Positions 10,547 through 22,600 of a stretch of 64,000 nt of DNA are shown piece by piece. The notes under the pieces were generated by a model, which was not told the DNA's origin, ran no database searches, and was given only the letters and a program-made list of their open reading frames with translations. Positions within the stretch are counted from its first letter, which is position 1, and each line of letters opens with the position of its first letter. The stretch comes from Rachicladosporium sp. CCFEE 5018 (Eukaryota > Ascomycota > Dothideomycetes > Cladosporiales > Cladosporiaceae): positions 100,387-164,386 of the forward strand of contig KZ111170.1 in the NCBI GenBank assembly GCA_002077045.2. Reading direction: 5' to 3'. The translations under genes were made by a program, and so were the position numbers.

Positions 10547-11783
10547 ATGCCCGCCATCATGGACAAGATGGCCTCTCGCCTCCACCGCATGTCCTCCTCC
10601 TCCGCGGACCGGCAAGACTACGCCGCGCGCGAAGACGAGAAAACTAAGCTCGCCGCCTGGGAAGACTCGAAGCGCCCTCTCGAACCCTCAGAAATAACCG
10701 TGGACCCGCAATCGAAACCCGTCGGGCACTCGTCAAAAGTCCTCCGTCGAGAGGACTTCGACTTGGTGAAGACGCTCGGTACAGGGACATTCGCGCGAGT
10801 ATGGTTGGTGAAGCTCGCGAACCGGAAGAAAGGCGACGAGAATAAGGTGTTTGCGCTGAAAATATTGAGGAAAGTGGATGTGATTCGGTTGAAGCAGGTG
10901 GAGCATGTGAAGAATGAGCGGAATGTGTTGGCGGCTGTGGCAGGACATCCGTTCATTACGACGATGGTGGCGAGTTTCCAGGATGCGGACACACTGTATA
11001 TGCTGCTTGACTACTGTCCTGGCGGGGAGGTGTTCAGCTATCTGCGACGAGCGAGGCGGTTCAACGAAGCTACGAGTCAGTTCTACGCGGCGGAGATATG
11101 CTTGATTTTGGAGTTCCTGCACGAGCACGAGGGTGTTGCGTATAGGGATCTGAAGCCGGAGAATATTCTGATCGATCGGGAAGGGCATTTGAAATTGGTC
11201 GATTTCGGCTTCGCGAAGAGGATCCAGGATCGAGAGACTTATACCCTCTGCGGCACGCCCGAGTACCTTGCGCCTGAGGTCATGAACACCGGCCACACAA
11301 CCGCCGTAGACTGGTGGGCCTTTGGCATCCTCATATACGAGTTCCTCGTTGGTCAACCTCCCTTCTGGGACCAGAATCCGATGAAAATCTACGAACAGAT
11401 CGTGGAAGGCCATATCCGCTACCCATCTGCCATGTCCGAAGCAGCGCGCGACATCATCGGCGGATTGTGCACAGTGGATGTGAGTAAGCGGCTAGGGAAT
11501 GTAAAGGGCGGTGCGGCGACTGTGAGGGGCCATGGGTGGTTCGGGGGCGTGGATTGGGAAAAGCTATATCATCGGCAGATGAAGGGACCGATTGTGCCGC
11601 ATTTGAAGAGCGCGGACGATACGAGGAACTTTGATGAGTATGATGCTGAGCCGGTGCATCGGGATCAGTATACGAAGGTAAGCAATGATGCATGTTCGTG
11701 AAGGCGAAGACGAGATCGGGACTGACTTTTGGTGACTGCAGGAAATGAAAGACAAATACGAAGCGATGTTTGCTGATTTCTAG
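10547..11783 (+). CDS. cAMP-dependent protein kinase catalytic subunit
   Basis: AGC-family Ser/Thr kinase, the cAMP/PKA effector. Exon 1 is 10547-11677; exon 2, 11742-11783, encodes the last 13 residues; total 390 aa. All landmarks are present: glycine loop GTGTFARV (78-85), ATP lysine in FALKIL (K105), YRDLKPEN (R200, D201), DFGF (D219), activation loop TYTLCGTPEYLAPE with phospho-acceptor T233, and the AGC tail. The second exon supplies the C-terminal hydrophobic motif (KYEAMFADF), so the intron is essential for a functional protein; unspliced, the frame ends VSNDACS. The short N-terminus and FADF ending suggest the second fungal class (PkaB/Pka2-like) rather than the long Gln-rich PkaA, but I hold that subclass loosely. 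The donor is GTAAGC and a CTGAC branch point is present. Confidence 0.92.
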
Positions 11784-12251
11784 CGGCCTTGCTACTACCT
11801 GATCGATTATGTGTTAGGTGTTCCTTTCGACTCGATGGGCAAAGATGCATGCGTGACCGTAAGCCTGGCGTTCATGGAGTTTCTCGCACGACTCAAGATG
11901 ATTCCCCCGGTTGCGGCAGATCTGGACAGTATAGTGCATTGCATAGCATAGCATGATCATATGAAGTACATATCACATCGCGTTAACAGACAATCTCGCA
12001 GCCTTGGTAGTATACTGTATATATCCCGGCTCTTCACATGCGCACAAAGCCAAAGCATCGGCTCAGCGAGTCAGTTGTCCCCTCATGCGGGGAAGCGGAG
12101 ACAGTGAGAGCTTCAGGGTTCAGACTTCCCTCGGCCTTTGAACCCGGTGTACCTGAGCTCACATCCCTTCTGACCGCAACGATGTCTACAAGGCACCTTT
12201 GTCGACTTGTTGCACTGGCCTCCTGCATGTCGACGGGACAGGCTAGGAGGC
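11784..12251. other. Intergenic between the PKA and acyl-CoA synthetase genes
   Basis: No gene seen. A TATATAT element at 12018-12024 lies about 230 bp upstream of the next start codon and may be its core promoter. Confidence 0.4.
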
Positions 12252-14142
12252 ATGTTCCGACGGGCTTTGGCTAGGCCAGGCCTGCAACGAAGTCTCGCGA
12301 GACACAGCAATCCCGCGACCTCGCCATGGATCCGCTTCTCTTCTGTGCTCACACAGGCTCACGCCATTGGACCTTCTCACCCAGCGCTCTATGAGGACAC
12401 GATACCTACGCACTTCGCCAGCATAGTATCCAAGTTCGGCGATCGAAATGCGGTCATCTCACGACATCAGCAGAAAATCTTGACTTACGATGACCTGGAC
12501 TCGCGATCGAACGCTCTGGCGCGTGGGTTCCAATCTCTTGGTGTCAGAAAGGGCGATCGAGTGGCTGTCAGTCTGGGTAACAATCTCGAGTTCGCGGGTT
12601 TGACGTATGCGCTATTCAAGCTTGGAGCCATCCTTGTGCCACTAAACCCGAGCTTCAATTCTAAGCAGATCGTAGCTGCGTTGAAGCATCTGGATGCCAA
12701 AGTTTTAGTAATCGGCGCGGAGACTAATCTGGTAAGGAAGGCGCCGAGAGGTAATGGGGACCTGTTGAAGGAGATCTATCCAGGGATCGAAAGCGCAGGT
12801 GGCGTGGAGAGCGAAGAGCTGCCGAGTCTCGAGAGCATCGTTCTCGTCGACAACTCATCTGGGCGAATCGACGTAAGTGCGTTCAAGAGCGCTACGCCCT
12901 TCGAAGGCTTGATTCATGATTCGACACGGACTCTTCCCGATCAAGGGCTCCATAAGGACGAGGTGGTAAATATTCAATTCACCTCGGGCACGACGTCTAC
13001 GCCGAAAGCGGCGTGCTTATCACATCGCTCGATTCTCAACAATGGCATCCAAATCGGCGACCGCATGCTGCTTATCGAGCGTGATGTGATCTGCTGTCCG
13101 CCGCCACTGTTCCACTGCTTCGGGTGTATCTTGGGCTACATGGCTACAGCAACCCACGGCTCGGCCATAGTCTTCCCAACGGAAGCATTCGATCCGCTTG
13201 CATCGTTAAAAGCGATACAGGAGTATCGCGCTACGGGCTTGTATGGTGTGGCGACCATGTTCCTTGCGGAGCTGGAGCTGCTTGCGAACAAGACTGTGCC
13301 GTACGAAGGCTTCCAGCACCTTCGCACTGGTATCGCAGCTGGCAGTTCGGTGCCGGCAGAGCTGATGCGAAAGCTGCACAAGATTCTCAATCTGCACGAA
13401 CTGACTATTTGCTACGGCATGACGGAGACGAGTCCCGTGAGCTGTATGACGCGCACCGACGACCCACTCGACAAGCGGACAGATACCGTCGGCCGCCTTC
13501 TGCCCCATCAGGAGGCGAAGGTAGTCAGTATCACCGATCCGACCAAAGTCCTCGCGATTGGCGAAAGAGGCGAGCTAGCAGTGTCGGGCTACAATGTCAT
13601 GAAAGAGTACTGGGGCGATGCGAAACGAACTGCCGAAGCTCTGATCCCTGACAAAGACGATCCGACGAAGCTATGGATGTTGACTGGTGATGAGGCTTCC
13701 ATGGACGAGGAAGGGTATGTGACCATCACTGGGCGAATCAAGGATCTGATCATTCGAGGTGGAGAAAACATCCACCCTCTGGAAGTCGAAAATTGCTTGC
13801 TTGCTTGGGATGAGATTCGGGAAGTCAGCGTTGTAGGACTGCCAGATGAGCGGTATGGCGAAGTCGTTGCTGCGTTCGTGATCAAGGCAAAGGGAAGTAC
13901 TGTGAAAGCTCAAGAGATCAGAGACTGGGTGAGGGAGAAGTTGAGTGGGCATTTGGGTAAGTACAGCCTTGTGGGCTTCTTTGACCAGAAGGATGTCGCT
14001 TGTGCTGACCTACGCGTCCGCAGTGCCAAAGTATATCTTCTGGGTCGACGATTACCCCAAGACAGCTTCGAACAAAATCCAGAAGTTCAAGCTGCAGGAG
14101 ATGGGCGTGCAGCTGCTCAAGGAAGGGCAGGGCATTGAGTGA
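12252..14142 (+). CDS. Acyl-CoA synthetase / AMP-dependent ligase, probably mitochondrial
   Basis: ANL-superfamily enzyme that activates a carboxylic acid through an acyl-AMP to its CoA thioester. Exon 1 is 12252-13956, exon 2 14024-14142, total 607 aa. The ATG at 12252 begins MFRRALARPGLQRSLARHS, an arginine-rich, acid-poor presequence typical of mitochondrial import. Motifs in order: P-loop FTSGTTSTPKA (the usual Gly after TT is Ser), CYGMTETSP, LTGDEA, GRIKDLIIRGGENIHP and the C-terminal catalytic lysine region PKTASNKIQKF. The last is supplied only by exon 2. Overall it resembles ACSF2-like and FadD-like medium-chain ligases. The substrate cannot be read from sequence; 4-coumarate-type ligases are the main alternative. 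Confidence 0.88.
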
Positions 14143-14831
14143 TTGCACCGACTTCACTACAGACGCAACACCAGAAGCTCGACGTTCTGCTGTACCACTG
14201 TGAACGTTCCATTACTCGTCAACCTCGGACGTTCAGCACGGAGTGCAGACGACATCTCGGTCGACGATTGAATGGCTTCCACGTGAAAAGGATTCATGTG
14301 CGGCTAACCGTCGCTCGACTCTGGCGAACACTCGATTCTCGATATCCTCGAGCGATGCTGCCGCATGGGCCACCCTATACAACCCGTTACGTAAGCTAAG
14401 TCCTAGTGCATTTCGCGTTCTGGGGTTGGCTGTGAGCAATTTGCGGCTATCGCAACCTTTAGATCGAGGCCACTATCACGCCGGCTCCAAAGTGATCATG
14501 AAATTGTTCACGGTCACCGCATGGAAGTATGGACAGGTACTTCATCACATCGTCGCTTCGAAGCCCCTCCGGCTGAAGTACTTCCACGAAACACAAGGCG
14601 GCTTGGCAGTCTTGAATAGACGAGAAGTACCACCTAACATCACAAGATCAAACATCGCGCACAAGCTAGTCGTCAAGTACCACTACAATACTGTATAACG
14701 GAGAGCTGGCGTCCGAAGTAAGTAGCTCTCACCATCTATGCAAGTCTCCTCCATTTAGCAACCACGCTCTTTACTGCTTCCATTCATTACCCTCGTTCCG
14801 CTTGCTAGACGAAAGCTACTCACAAGCAAAA
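14143..14831. promoter_or_regulatory. Intergenic and upstream region of the CE3 esterase
   Basis: No convincing ORF. GGCTAA at 14302-14307 matches the XlnR/Xyr1 core (GGCTAR), about 525 bp upstream of the esterase ATG. A pyrimidine-rich tract (14740-14815) directly precedes the start, a common feature of expressed fungal genes. Confidence 0.35.
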
Positions 14832-15604
14832 ATGCAACTCACCACCCTCGTCCTGAGCCTGGCGCTCTCGGCCTCCGCCCTCCCCGTTCCCTCCTTCCTA
14901 GTCGCGCGCCAGAACTCCATCAGCGGCAAAACCATCTCCCTCCTCCCCCTCGGCGACAGCATAACCTGGGGCTACCCAAACCCCACAACCGGCTACCGCT
15001 CCCCCCTCTATAACTCCCTCGCCGCCCTCTCCCCAAAATCGCTAGACTTCGTCGGCTCCGTGCAAGCAGGCACCATGAAGGACCCCGACAACGAGGGCCA
15101 CCCGGGCTACACTATCGCGCAGATCGCGAGCGCGGCGTCGGCGATCAAGAGCCGCTATAAGCCGAATGTCATTCTACTGCATGCGGGCACTAATGACGCG
15201 AATGGGAGTGCGGATCCGAGTCAGGCGGGTAATAATCTGGGGAAGTTGATTGATCAGGTTATTGGGCAGTGGCCAAATGCTGCGTTGCTGGTTGCGAGGA
15301 TTATTCCCAGCACCAACTCAAATACTCAGCGCAACATCGACACGCTCAACTCGCAGATCAACAGTGAGTCTCATGGTCATTCCATCAGTGGGGGTTCTCG
15401 CCTTGTACTGACTTTGCGATCCTAGCCCTGGTATCCAACCGCGCGAACCAAGGCAAGCATATCGCCGTCGTTGATATGAGCAAAGGCAAGATCAACACTA
15501 GCGATCTGTCGGACTCGCTGCATCCTACCCAGGCTGGGTATGCGAAAATGGCGAACTTGTGGTTGGCAGGGATTAAGACCGCGGCGGGTAAGGGTTGGTT
15601 TTAG
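14832..15604 (+). CDS. Secreted SGNH/GDSL esterase, CE3 acetylxylan esterase-like
   Basis: Extracellular hydrolase that likely removes acetyl groups from xylan. Exon 1 is 14832-15363, exon 2 15426-15604, total 236 aa. The protein starts MQLTTLVLSLALSASALP, a clear signal peptide, followed by SFLVAR, a possible propeptide end. SGNH blocks: LLPLGDSITWGY with nucleophile S43, the glycine in the GHPGYT segment, HAGTNDAN (block III Asn) and DSLHPTQAGY with the catalytic Asp/His pair in exon 2. The order and GDSITWGY spelling fit CE3. It is tail to tail with the GH10 xylanase, leaving 455 bp, which suggests a joint role in acetylated xylan breakdown. A generic lysophospholipase-like GDSL lipase is the alternative. 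Confidence 0.87.
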
Positions 15605-16059
15605 AGTGTTTTGTTCCTCTAGAGGGATTTATTGGACGCGCTGGCCTCGCTTGGGCGAAGGCAGATGTGGGTGATGTGCATGTGTCGAGCTACACGTGGT
15701 AGTGTACATGTAAGTTTGACATGTAGCTGTAATCAGAGACGTCAAGGTGCTTATGATGTACAACGCTCCATCACTTAGAGGAGAATCGTACGCCGAGGAC
15801 CTATGACTCGTCGTCTTCGTAGTGCAGCAAGATACAGAGGGGTGCATACCAGCTTTCAGACAGATGGACTTCGAAATGTCAGTCAGTTGAGCGATGAGCG
15901 AAGCGAGTAGGCGCACGGTAAAGTCAGAGTGAATGGAGTGTGAGAAGTTGGCAGGCAGAACAGGTTGCGTGTACACATTGCCATTGATCAAATACTATAT
16001 GCACATTTCCAACTTTCAGATTTCACAAGCACAGCAAAGGTAGAGTTCTAAAAAATCCT
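15605..16059. other. Convergent 3' region between the CE3 and GH10 genes
   Basis: Shared 3' flank of two convergent genes. No ORF with coding character and no clear terminator element. Confidence 0.4.
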
Positions 16060-17240
16060 CTAACCCTTCTGGATACCCTCGAGCATACCGTAGTATGCAG
16101 GCTTCTTCTGGAAGTTCTCGTCCCAGACAAGCGCGCTACCCTCACCAGCAAAGACTCCCGGAATCCAAGAGTACTTGTCAGACACACCCCAAAGAGTGAT
16201 ACCGACACAACCCTTGACAGCCAGGCAGGAGGATGCAACATTCTTGAACTGCTGCCTCTGGAGCTCGAGCTTAGCCTTGGTGGCAGGGACGACCATGCGC
16301 TCGTCGAGCTCGGTGTACACAACGGAGACACCCTTCTTGGTGAAGCCCTTGAGGACGGTCTCGAGAGTGTCCTGGCTGGGGGTAACGCCACCACCGGATG
16401 ATGGGGTGGGCTCAATGGTAAGATGGGCCTGGAGACCGACACCGTCGATGCGGACGCCGTAGGACTTGATGAGGTCGACAATGCGCTTGGCACCGACGGT
16501 CTTGTTGCCGTTGTACTCGAGGTTGTAATCGTTGTAGTACAGCTTGGACTTGGGCGAGTACTGGGCAGCGAACTTGAAGGCGAGCGGGAGGAAAGCCTCT
16601 CCGATGGTGTTGTACCACGGGCTGGAGCGGTAGGTACCGTCCTCGTTGAGGGCCTCGTTGACCACGTCCCAGCGAGTGCAAACATCGGCGTAGCGGCCGG
16701 CGAGGTTCTTGATGTGGTTCTCCATGATGGAGATCAAGGTGGCGTTGGAGAAGTTGCCGGCGGCGATCCAAGGCGGCAGCTGGGAGTGCCAGACGAGGTT
16801 ATGGCAGTGGATCTCGTAGCCGCGCGAGGTGGCGAACTGCACGATCTTGTCGGAGCCGTTGAAGTTGAAGACGTTGCGCTGGGGCTCGGTGACCTCCCAC
16901 TTCATGTCATTCTCGGGAGTGACACTGTAAGCATCGTCAGCATCTGTGCATTATTTGGCGGTCTGACGACATGAACTTACGAGTTGAAGTCCTCCTCGTA
17001 GGTGTTGCTCTGGACGGACAACTCTGCGCTATCGTTGCGGATAGTCAGAGCGAAACCGACGAACTCGCGGCCACGCTGCTTCATGGCATCGGCAAGCCCG
17101 ACGGGATTGTAGCAGCCATTCCATCCAGCCTTGTTGCAATCGCCTCCATTCCTGGGGGGATCGCGTTTGGCGATTTGCGCACTCTGCGCGACTGCCGAAG
17201 CAGTGAAGGCGAGGATTGCGGCGATCTGAGAGAGCTGCAT
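16060..17240 (-). CDS. Secreted GH10 endo-1,4-beta-xylanase
   Basis: Cleaves the xylan backbone outside the cell. Exon 1 is 17240-16981, exon 2 16924-16060, total 374 aa. The signal peptide MQLSQIAAILAFTASAVAQ is followed by a basic pair (AKR). The intron (GTAAGT donor, GCTGACGATGCTTACAG acceptor region) falls just before the conserved SVTPENDMKWE. GH10 hallmarks: HNLVWHSQLP, the acid/base Glu in WDVVNEAL, YYNDYNLEYN, and the nucleophile Glu in VVYTELDERM, then GITLWGVSDKYSWIP. No carbohydrate-binding module is present; this is a single-domain enzyme. Family confidence is very high. Confidence 0.96.
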
Positions 17241-17307
17241 CTTGACTTGTCGAGTATGGAGATGGTGATGAGGAAAACTGAGCTACATTGCGCGTGGCGA
17301 GGCTCCT

Positions 17308-17379
17308 TATATTACTCCCAGCACGGCTATGCCCTGGCTCGCATCTCTCCATTGTACCGGGCTACAGGATTCTTTAGCC
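17308..17379 (-). promoter_or_regulatory. Xylanase promoter: XlnR-type site and TATA-like element
   Basis: On the minus strand GGCTAAA (17379-17373) matches the XlnR/Xyr1 consensus and lies 133 bp upstream of the xylanase ATG. A TAATATAA element (17315-17308) lies about 68 bp upstream. Spacing and orientation suit an inducible xylanase promoter. This is inference from motifs. Confidence 0.5.
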
Positions 17380-18248
17380 GCGAAGTCGACTCGGCTGCCA
17401 TGTGGTCGTACCTGCCAAGGTCGTGGTCCGCTCCATCAATGCCCCATGTCCATCCTGCATGGCCAAGGCGAGGCCAGCGCTCAATGTGGTGTAGTTAACG
17501 CCACAATGTGAAGCCAAGCCTGCGAGATCGCGGAGAAGCGAAGCCAAAGTGTTTCAGCCGGCTTGGTATTGCAATATAGCGGGTCCACGCTACGGCTGCT
17601 GAAGGGTGCCCCATGGAGAAAGAGCGACAGAGTGACAGGCCGTCGACCGGGAGAATGCTTCGTCGTCGCTCTGATGGGGTGGTGCGCGACTGTTTTCGGT
17701 TGGTTCATGCGGCTGCTATTGTGTTCGCATCAGCAGATCTGCGCCATGGTGTGTGTGCCTGCGTTTCTGCACGGCAATGACTCTCTACGGCGTGATCTCG
17801 GCTCTTGAAATGTCGAGGGACCGTAGTGGTCGTCGGGTAAATGTCTTTTCATTTGGAGGACGAGGTATGGGCGTCCTTAGCAGGTGTCTTGACGAGATGA
17901 CGCTGACGGAATGATCTCCCTTGTGCAGAGATGATGCTTGCAAGATCATCCACACTCCATGTGGGAGCCTGTAACCACGACCGCAGATCATAGCGATGGC
18001 ACCGACTAGCATCGCCACATGTTCCTGTCTATATTGATGTGCGCTATGGTATGCAGTAAGGTGGAGTTGAGGTGGCGAACAAGTCTGGAAGCAGTGCACT
18101 CCGGCTGTCAAGTCCCTAAAGCGGCACATTTGAATTGAGTATTCTTCATCGGGTACCTGACCTTCGCCTCTAGGAGCTACTCCCTTGAGTCATGACTAAT
18201 TACATCGCCTCCGCCATCTAGCCCCATACACTCCACAGTCCCCGCGAC
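17380..18248. other. Intergenic between the xylanase and aquaporin
   Basis: Short ORFs only, without domains. It holds the distal xylanase promoter and the aquaporin 3' flank. Confidence 0.4.
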
Positions 18249-19856
18249 TCATACACCACTGCTTGCAGTCCTCGCGAACCGGCTCCTGGGCTCATCTGCC
18301 ACCATATGGCCCATTGCCTGGCCCGGCTCAGCAAGTGGAGCATACATCTCGTCCGCTGGCGCAATGCCTGGACTATCCACCCTGCCAACGTCAGGAACAG
18401 TGTCCGAGAGCTTGCGACTATCACCCGCCTGGGCAAGGTAGCCGTATCGTCCTGACGTGGTGGTCACTGCAGCTGGACGTAGTGTGGTGGTGTTCTCGTT
18501 CGTAGTCTCTGCGCGGTACCCGGTGCCGTACATGCCTTCGCCCTTGAGCTCCTCGCTTCTCCGTCCTTGACCTTGGGCCATCATGGTACCGTCTGGACCG
18601 CCGTGGGTGCTGCTTGCCTTCTCGTTGGCCCCGTCGACGTTGTTGGCTATGGTCAGTTCGTTCGCAACATGGCTAGCGTCTGCCTCATTGATACCAGCAG
18701 CCATGAGTAGCTTCTTCCTACGAGCTACCTTGGTTGCATGGTCTGTGTCCTGATCCGGATTGGCGGTCTCGTACTCCAGGATCTTACTGCTAGAGTGTCA
18801 GCGTCCTGTCTGTGCAAGTATACGATCCGCATTTGGCTTACATGAACTTGTAGAATCCAGATGCGAGAATGGATCCGAGGATAGGTCCCAGCCAGTATAT
18901 CTATAGTGTTGTCAGTTAAAACTCGGACAAAGCCTACACAATGCCGCAGCCCGCCCGACTCACCCAGTGATAGCTATTGAACGTGCGGTCCACAGCTGCT
19001 GGACCAAAACTACGAGCCGGATTCAGACTTCCGCCAGTGAAATAGACGCCTGTGAGCTCGGCCACAAACAGCGCCAGGCCAATCCTGCAAGATACCCATT
19101 AGTGAAAACGCTCAATGGTGTTGCTCTGTTTCGATCGTACCCGACTGGCGCGATGAATGTGCCCTTGTGCTTCTCAGCAGCTAAATGAACGTCAATATGG
19201 AATTAATGTGTTGCTTTACTGTCCGGTGACCACTCACCCAACATGAAGATCGTGAAGACCAGTTGCGCAGTCAGGAACATCTCGATGAACAGGCCTTGCG
19301 CGACCGTTGTGCCTCCACCCAGAGACGTGCGGACGTTCAACTCTCCTGGAAACATGCAGGCAACTAGCGCAGCAGCCACAAGCCCTCCCAGCATCTGAGA
19401 GATGAACAGGAGGCCGCCGCGCACCCAAGGCAGTGCGCCTATAAGACACATCCCGAAGGTGACGGCCGGATTGAACAGCCCCCCGGAGATGCGGAAGAAG
19501 ACCCACGCGTTGACTGCGAGCGAGAAGCCGAAGCAGAGTGCGATGTACTGCAGCTGCTGTGGGTTACTGCCGGTCTGCGCAACCGTGAGACCGCTGGACG
19601 ACGGGATGCTGTTGGCGACCTGTGCGCCCGATAGAGCAAACCACAAGAACAGAACGGTTCCAACGAACTCGCCAGTCATGGCAACGAAGTGGTTGCGGAC
19701 AGAGTCTGGTACCTTGCTGAGGAACGGCAGACGAATGTCTTCATCGTTGAGAACAGCATCGGTTCTATTGGCTTTGGTGAAAGGGAGTGCGAGGCCGCGG
19801 CCCTTGAGCGGTTCCTGACGATGATTAGTGATGAGATCGCCTGCCAGAAGCGACAT
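18249..19856 (-). CDS. Aquaporin (MIP family) with long cytosolic C-terminal tail
   Basis: Six-helix membrane channel. Five exons, all phase-consistent: 19856-19238, 19180-19141 (40 nt), 19084-18964, 18900-18842 and 18789-18249, total 459 aa. N-terminal GEFVGTVLFLWF starts helix 1. The first pore box is LFNPAV (129-131); the second is SLNPARSFGPA (241-243), with the selectivity Arg at 244. NPARSFGP, not NPARD, favours a water channel over an aquaglyceroporin, but solute range cannot be read with certainty. The usual His before the first NPA is absent (SGGLFNPA), as in several fungal MIPs. About 190 residues follow the last helix, hydrophilic and Thr/Ser/Gly-rich, suited to phospho-regulation. 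An upstream ATG at 19912 is in another frame and is not used here. Confidence 0.9.
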
Positions 19857-22081
19857 AACGTAGGAGAAGAGATGAATCTGTCGGTGTAGGAGAGACCCAC
19901 GTTGATATTCATGGTGTCAGCGCAACACCGGAACTCGTGTGGTCACGAATTCACGCTCCTGCCGGGTATCGAAGTGAAGACGTGAAAGAAGGAGAAGGAA
20001 CGATAGCCTGCTCACTCCAATGCGAGGAAGGTGCGCCCTCGTTATCTACTCAACCTCACCTCCTCCCACCATGCGCGCCCGCTAGACCGTTGACCGCCGT
20101 CACTGGCCGCCGCCACAATCATCATGGAGTAATCACCTCACTGTCGAGAATAATCGACGTGCCCAGGATGTCTCGCACCCAATCGCTTCACGGATTTCCT
20201 GCCCTTATCCACAGCTTAAGCCTGTTTACGACGGAAGTATGCGTCGAAAGGCAGGTTGAGAGCAGCTTTGTCGGAGCTCTGTTGCGGCGGTCTGCATGTC
20301 TTACCATGAAAGTCACGCGGTCATCTCGTGGGATTGAGTTTCGAAGCCCGTTGGCAGAGCCGGTAGAGCTCCATCTCGGAGTCTTGCACCGCGGTATTGC
20401 CATACACAACATCTGGTACGTTCAATGCGGGCGTCACTGTAGGGCTGAATCTCACCTTGAGCGACGACTATGCATGAGATTCAAGGATCTGATGCTTGTA
20501 AAAGGTAACATCCTGGTCTTCTTCGACGCCATCGATTCAAATCGCACCTCCCCCACAACTCGGAGCATTAAATGGTACGCTATTGGCGCTTGTGGGAGCC
20601 GGTGACGTCTAGTACGAAGCCTAATACCGCCACAGCGATGTCCCGACTGGGTTGGGTCTGTCAATCCTCTACGGATGTTGTCGACTGCCTGGTTTGCAGA
20701 CGCACGAAGGCGCCGTGAGCACCCCAAGTCTAACGAACTTCGCCGTATAGCATTGGCACAAGGTGCAGAACATACGAAGCTGTCCGCTACTAGTGCCGTC
20801 AAAATCTTGGCGCCGCTCATCTAGCAGCTCAACGATCGAGATGCTGACCGACGACGAAGCTGCTCTGGCGAGCCTTACGATAGTACTTCGTCACCGGGCG
20901 TTGTTCTTGCGCAGCAGATGGCAGTCCTTCCAGTCCTCGGCAGACAAGGAAATGAACATGCTCGGCGAGCGCTGACATCTGGAATCACTTCGATCCGAGA
21001 GATCTTGAACGTTTCTTACCGACGACGAGATGACTGGCCTTCTCACGGGCTTACAGAAGGCCCAGCCGATACAGCTGGCAATGCATTTTCCGAAGAAGAT
21101 GACTATGGTCAGAGGGATTGCGTGCAGTAAGGCCGTCGTCGTGCATCACCGGAGTAACCTCCAGCTTCGGCTCGTCATTCGCACAAGGTATACGAGTCCA
21201 TCGTTGACGCTGTTACAGTCTTACGCCAGTATAAACATCGGCCCCATCGCTGAGATTCCATGCCAGAACCTACTTCGATCGTACTGCACATAGCGACGTT
21301 CTGATGAGGTGCCTTCGAGTGCCTTAGGTGGGTGCACAATGCCCACTGTCCAAGCACTTGCTCGTCGACTGAGTAGACGGAGCAGCGCATTCGTTATGTG
21401 GATCGTGGTCACGTAGAGCTCTCCAAACTCCCGAGAGCAAGAAGGCGTGAACGAGGAGAGGCGCACTGGAAAGGGACCAAGGCTACAGTACAGTATGTTA
21501 AGTCGCAGGTCGATATTCTCCAAGACCTTGGTGCCGGCTCCTGAAGGCCTCGGGATCCTCCACGCCAACGATCACTGGGCTCGCGTCGTGAGATATGGAG
21601 CCAGCTCATATGTTCAAGGATGGGATCGCGTCAATGACTAAGCTCTTGATGGCCGCAGAGCCATACAGGACTATACCTCCCTCCAGTCAGCGATGCGCCT
21701 CATCTCTGACGGGGAGCATATCCTGCAGCGCCTGTGGCCAGGGGTGTCGTCCTGTCATGTTGCATCATCAGCATCACAGGACTCGCCAATGCAAGCGATG
21801 GGATTGGCCGCTATCTGATGTCCTCAGTCTGCGGGCCATATGGTCGTGACGGACGATCCATGATCCAAAGTCAAATGCTGCCCAAATTGATAGCTACATT
21901 GAGTACTATCTCCTCTTGTTAATTTCGCAGTACGTTATTGTCTTCATGTCGATACAGCGCGAGATTGTCTATACCTCAGGATCAAACCCAATCATCGGAC
22001 GATCAGCTAGTGGATAGCAGCCAGTCCTCCACGGATACGATGTCAGGGGCACCTAGCGTACCCCTCTAGGTTAGACCAGCA
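19857..22081. other. Poorly coding 2.2 kb stretch
   Basis: The longest frame (19937-20605, +) has no domain and an uneven composition. I found no transposase, reverse transcriptase or terminal repeats. It may be intergenic or a decayed copy of something; I see nothing firm. Confidence 0.35.
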
Positions 22082-22600
22082 ATCGACATTGCCAGTCCGG
22101 ACGAAGTACCTGTCGTCACGCGGATTGACTCCGGGCTAGCGAGCACATTAGACCAGGTCATCGAACTCCCGCCGCCTCCGCCAGTCGCAGTGGTCCTCCC
22201 ATACCCTTTCACCCTCCACACGAACGGCGTGTTCGGCTATGAATGTGGCACAGCATTTATAATGACTGCTCGAGTGGCGCGCACGCTAAGGGTAATGCTC
22301 AACGACGAGGGCCTCACACCAGCAGAGATTCGACGCATACAGGTCGAAACCTATGTGCGATGGTCTGCTGGCGCTAGAGGTATCTGGACGGACCTGGAAG
22401 GTGAGGAGTGGTTCGTGGAGTATGAGGCGCATCTATTCGGCAATGGAGGGCATGAGCAGGATTTCTCGTACGAACCGTCCGAGGACCGGTTGGCTTGGTA
22501 CCGTAGGCGGACCCGAGAGAGAGACGCGGTGGTGGGTTTTGCGGAGGCTCTGCACTGCGCGAAAGACACGAGAAGGGATGGGCAGGGGCGATTGATGTGA
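22082..22600 (+). CDS. Hypothetical protein, paralogue of the next gene; N-terminus unresolved
   Basis: The frame is open from an AG at about 22068-22069 (possible splice acceptor) to the stop at 22600; the first in-frame ATG is 22262, giving 112 residues. It contains a segment TARVARTLRVMLNDEG...ETYVRWSAGARGIW...EYEAHLFGNGGHEQDF that matches the C-terminal part of the protein at 23149-24018 in order and spacing. I recognise no named domain. No upstream exon can be fixed, so it may be a 5'-truncated duplicate. Confidence 0.45.
   Translation: MDIASPDEVPVVTRIDSGLASTLDQVIELPPPPPVAVVLPYPFTLHTNGVFGYECGTAFIMTARVARTLRVMLNDEGLTPAEIRRIQVETYVRWSAGARGIWTDLEGEEWFVEYEAHLFGNGGHEQDFSYEPSEDRLAWYRRRTRERDAVVGFAEALHCAKDTRRDGQGRLM

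Noticed and set aside
19937..20605. 222-codon plus-strand frame upstream of the aquaporin
   Set aside because: Low-quality composition, no domain, and it would share the aquaporin promoter region.
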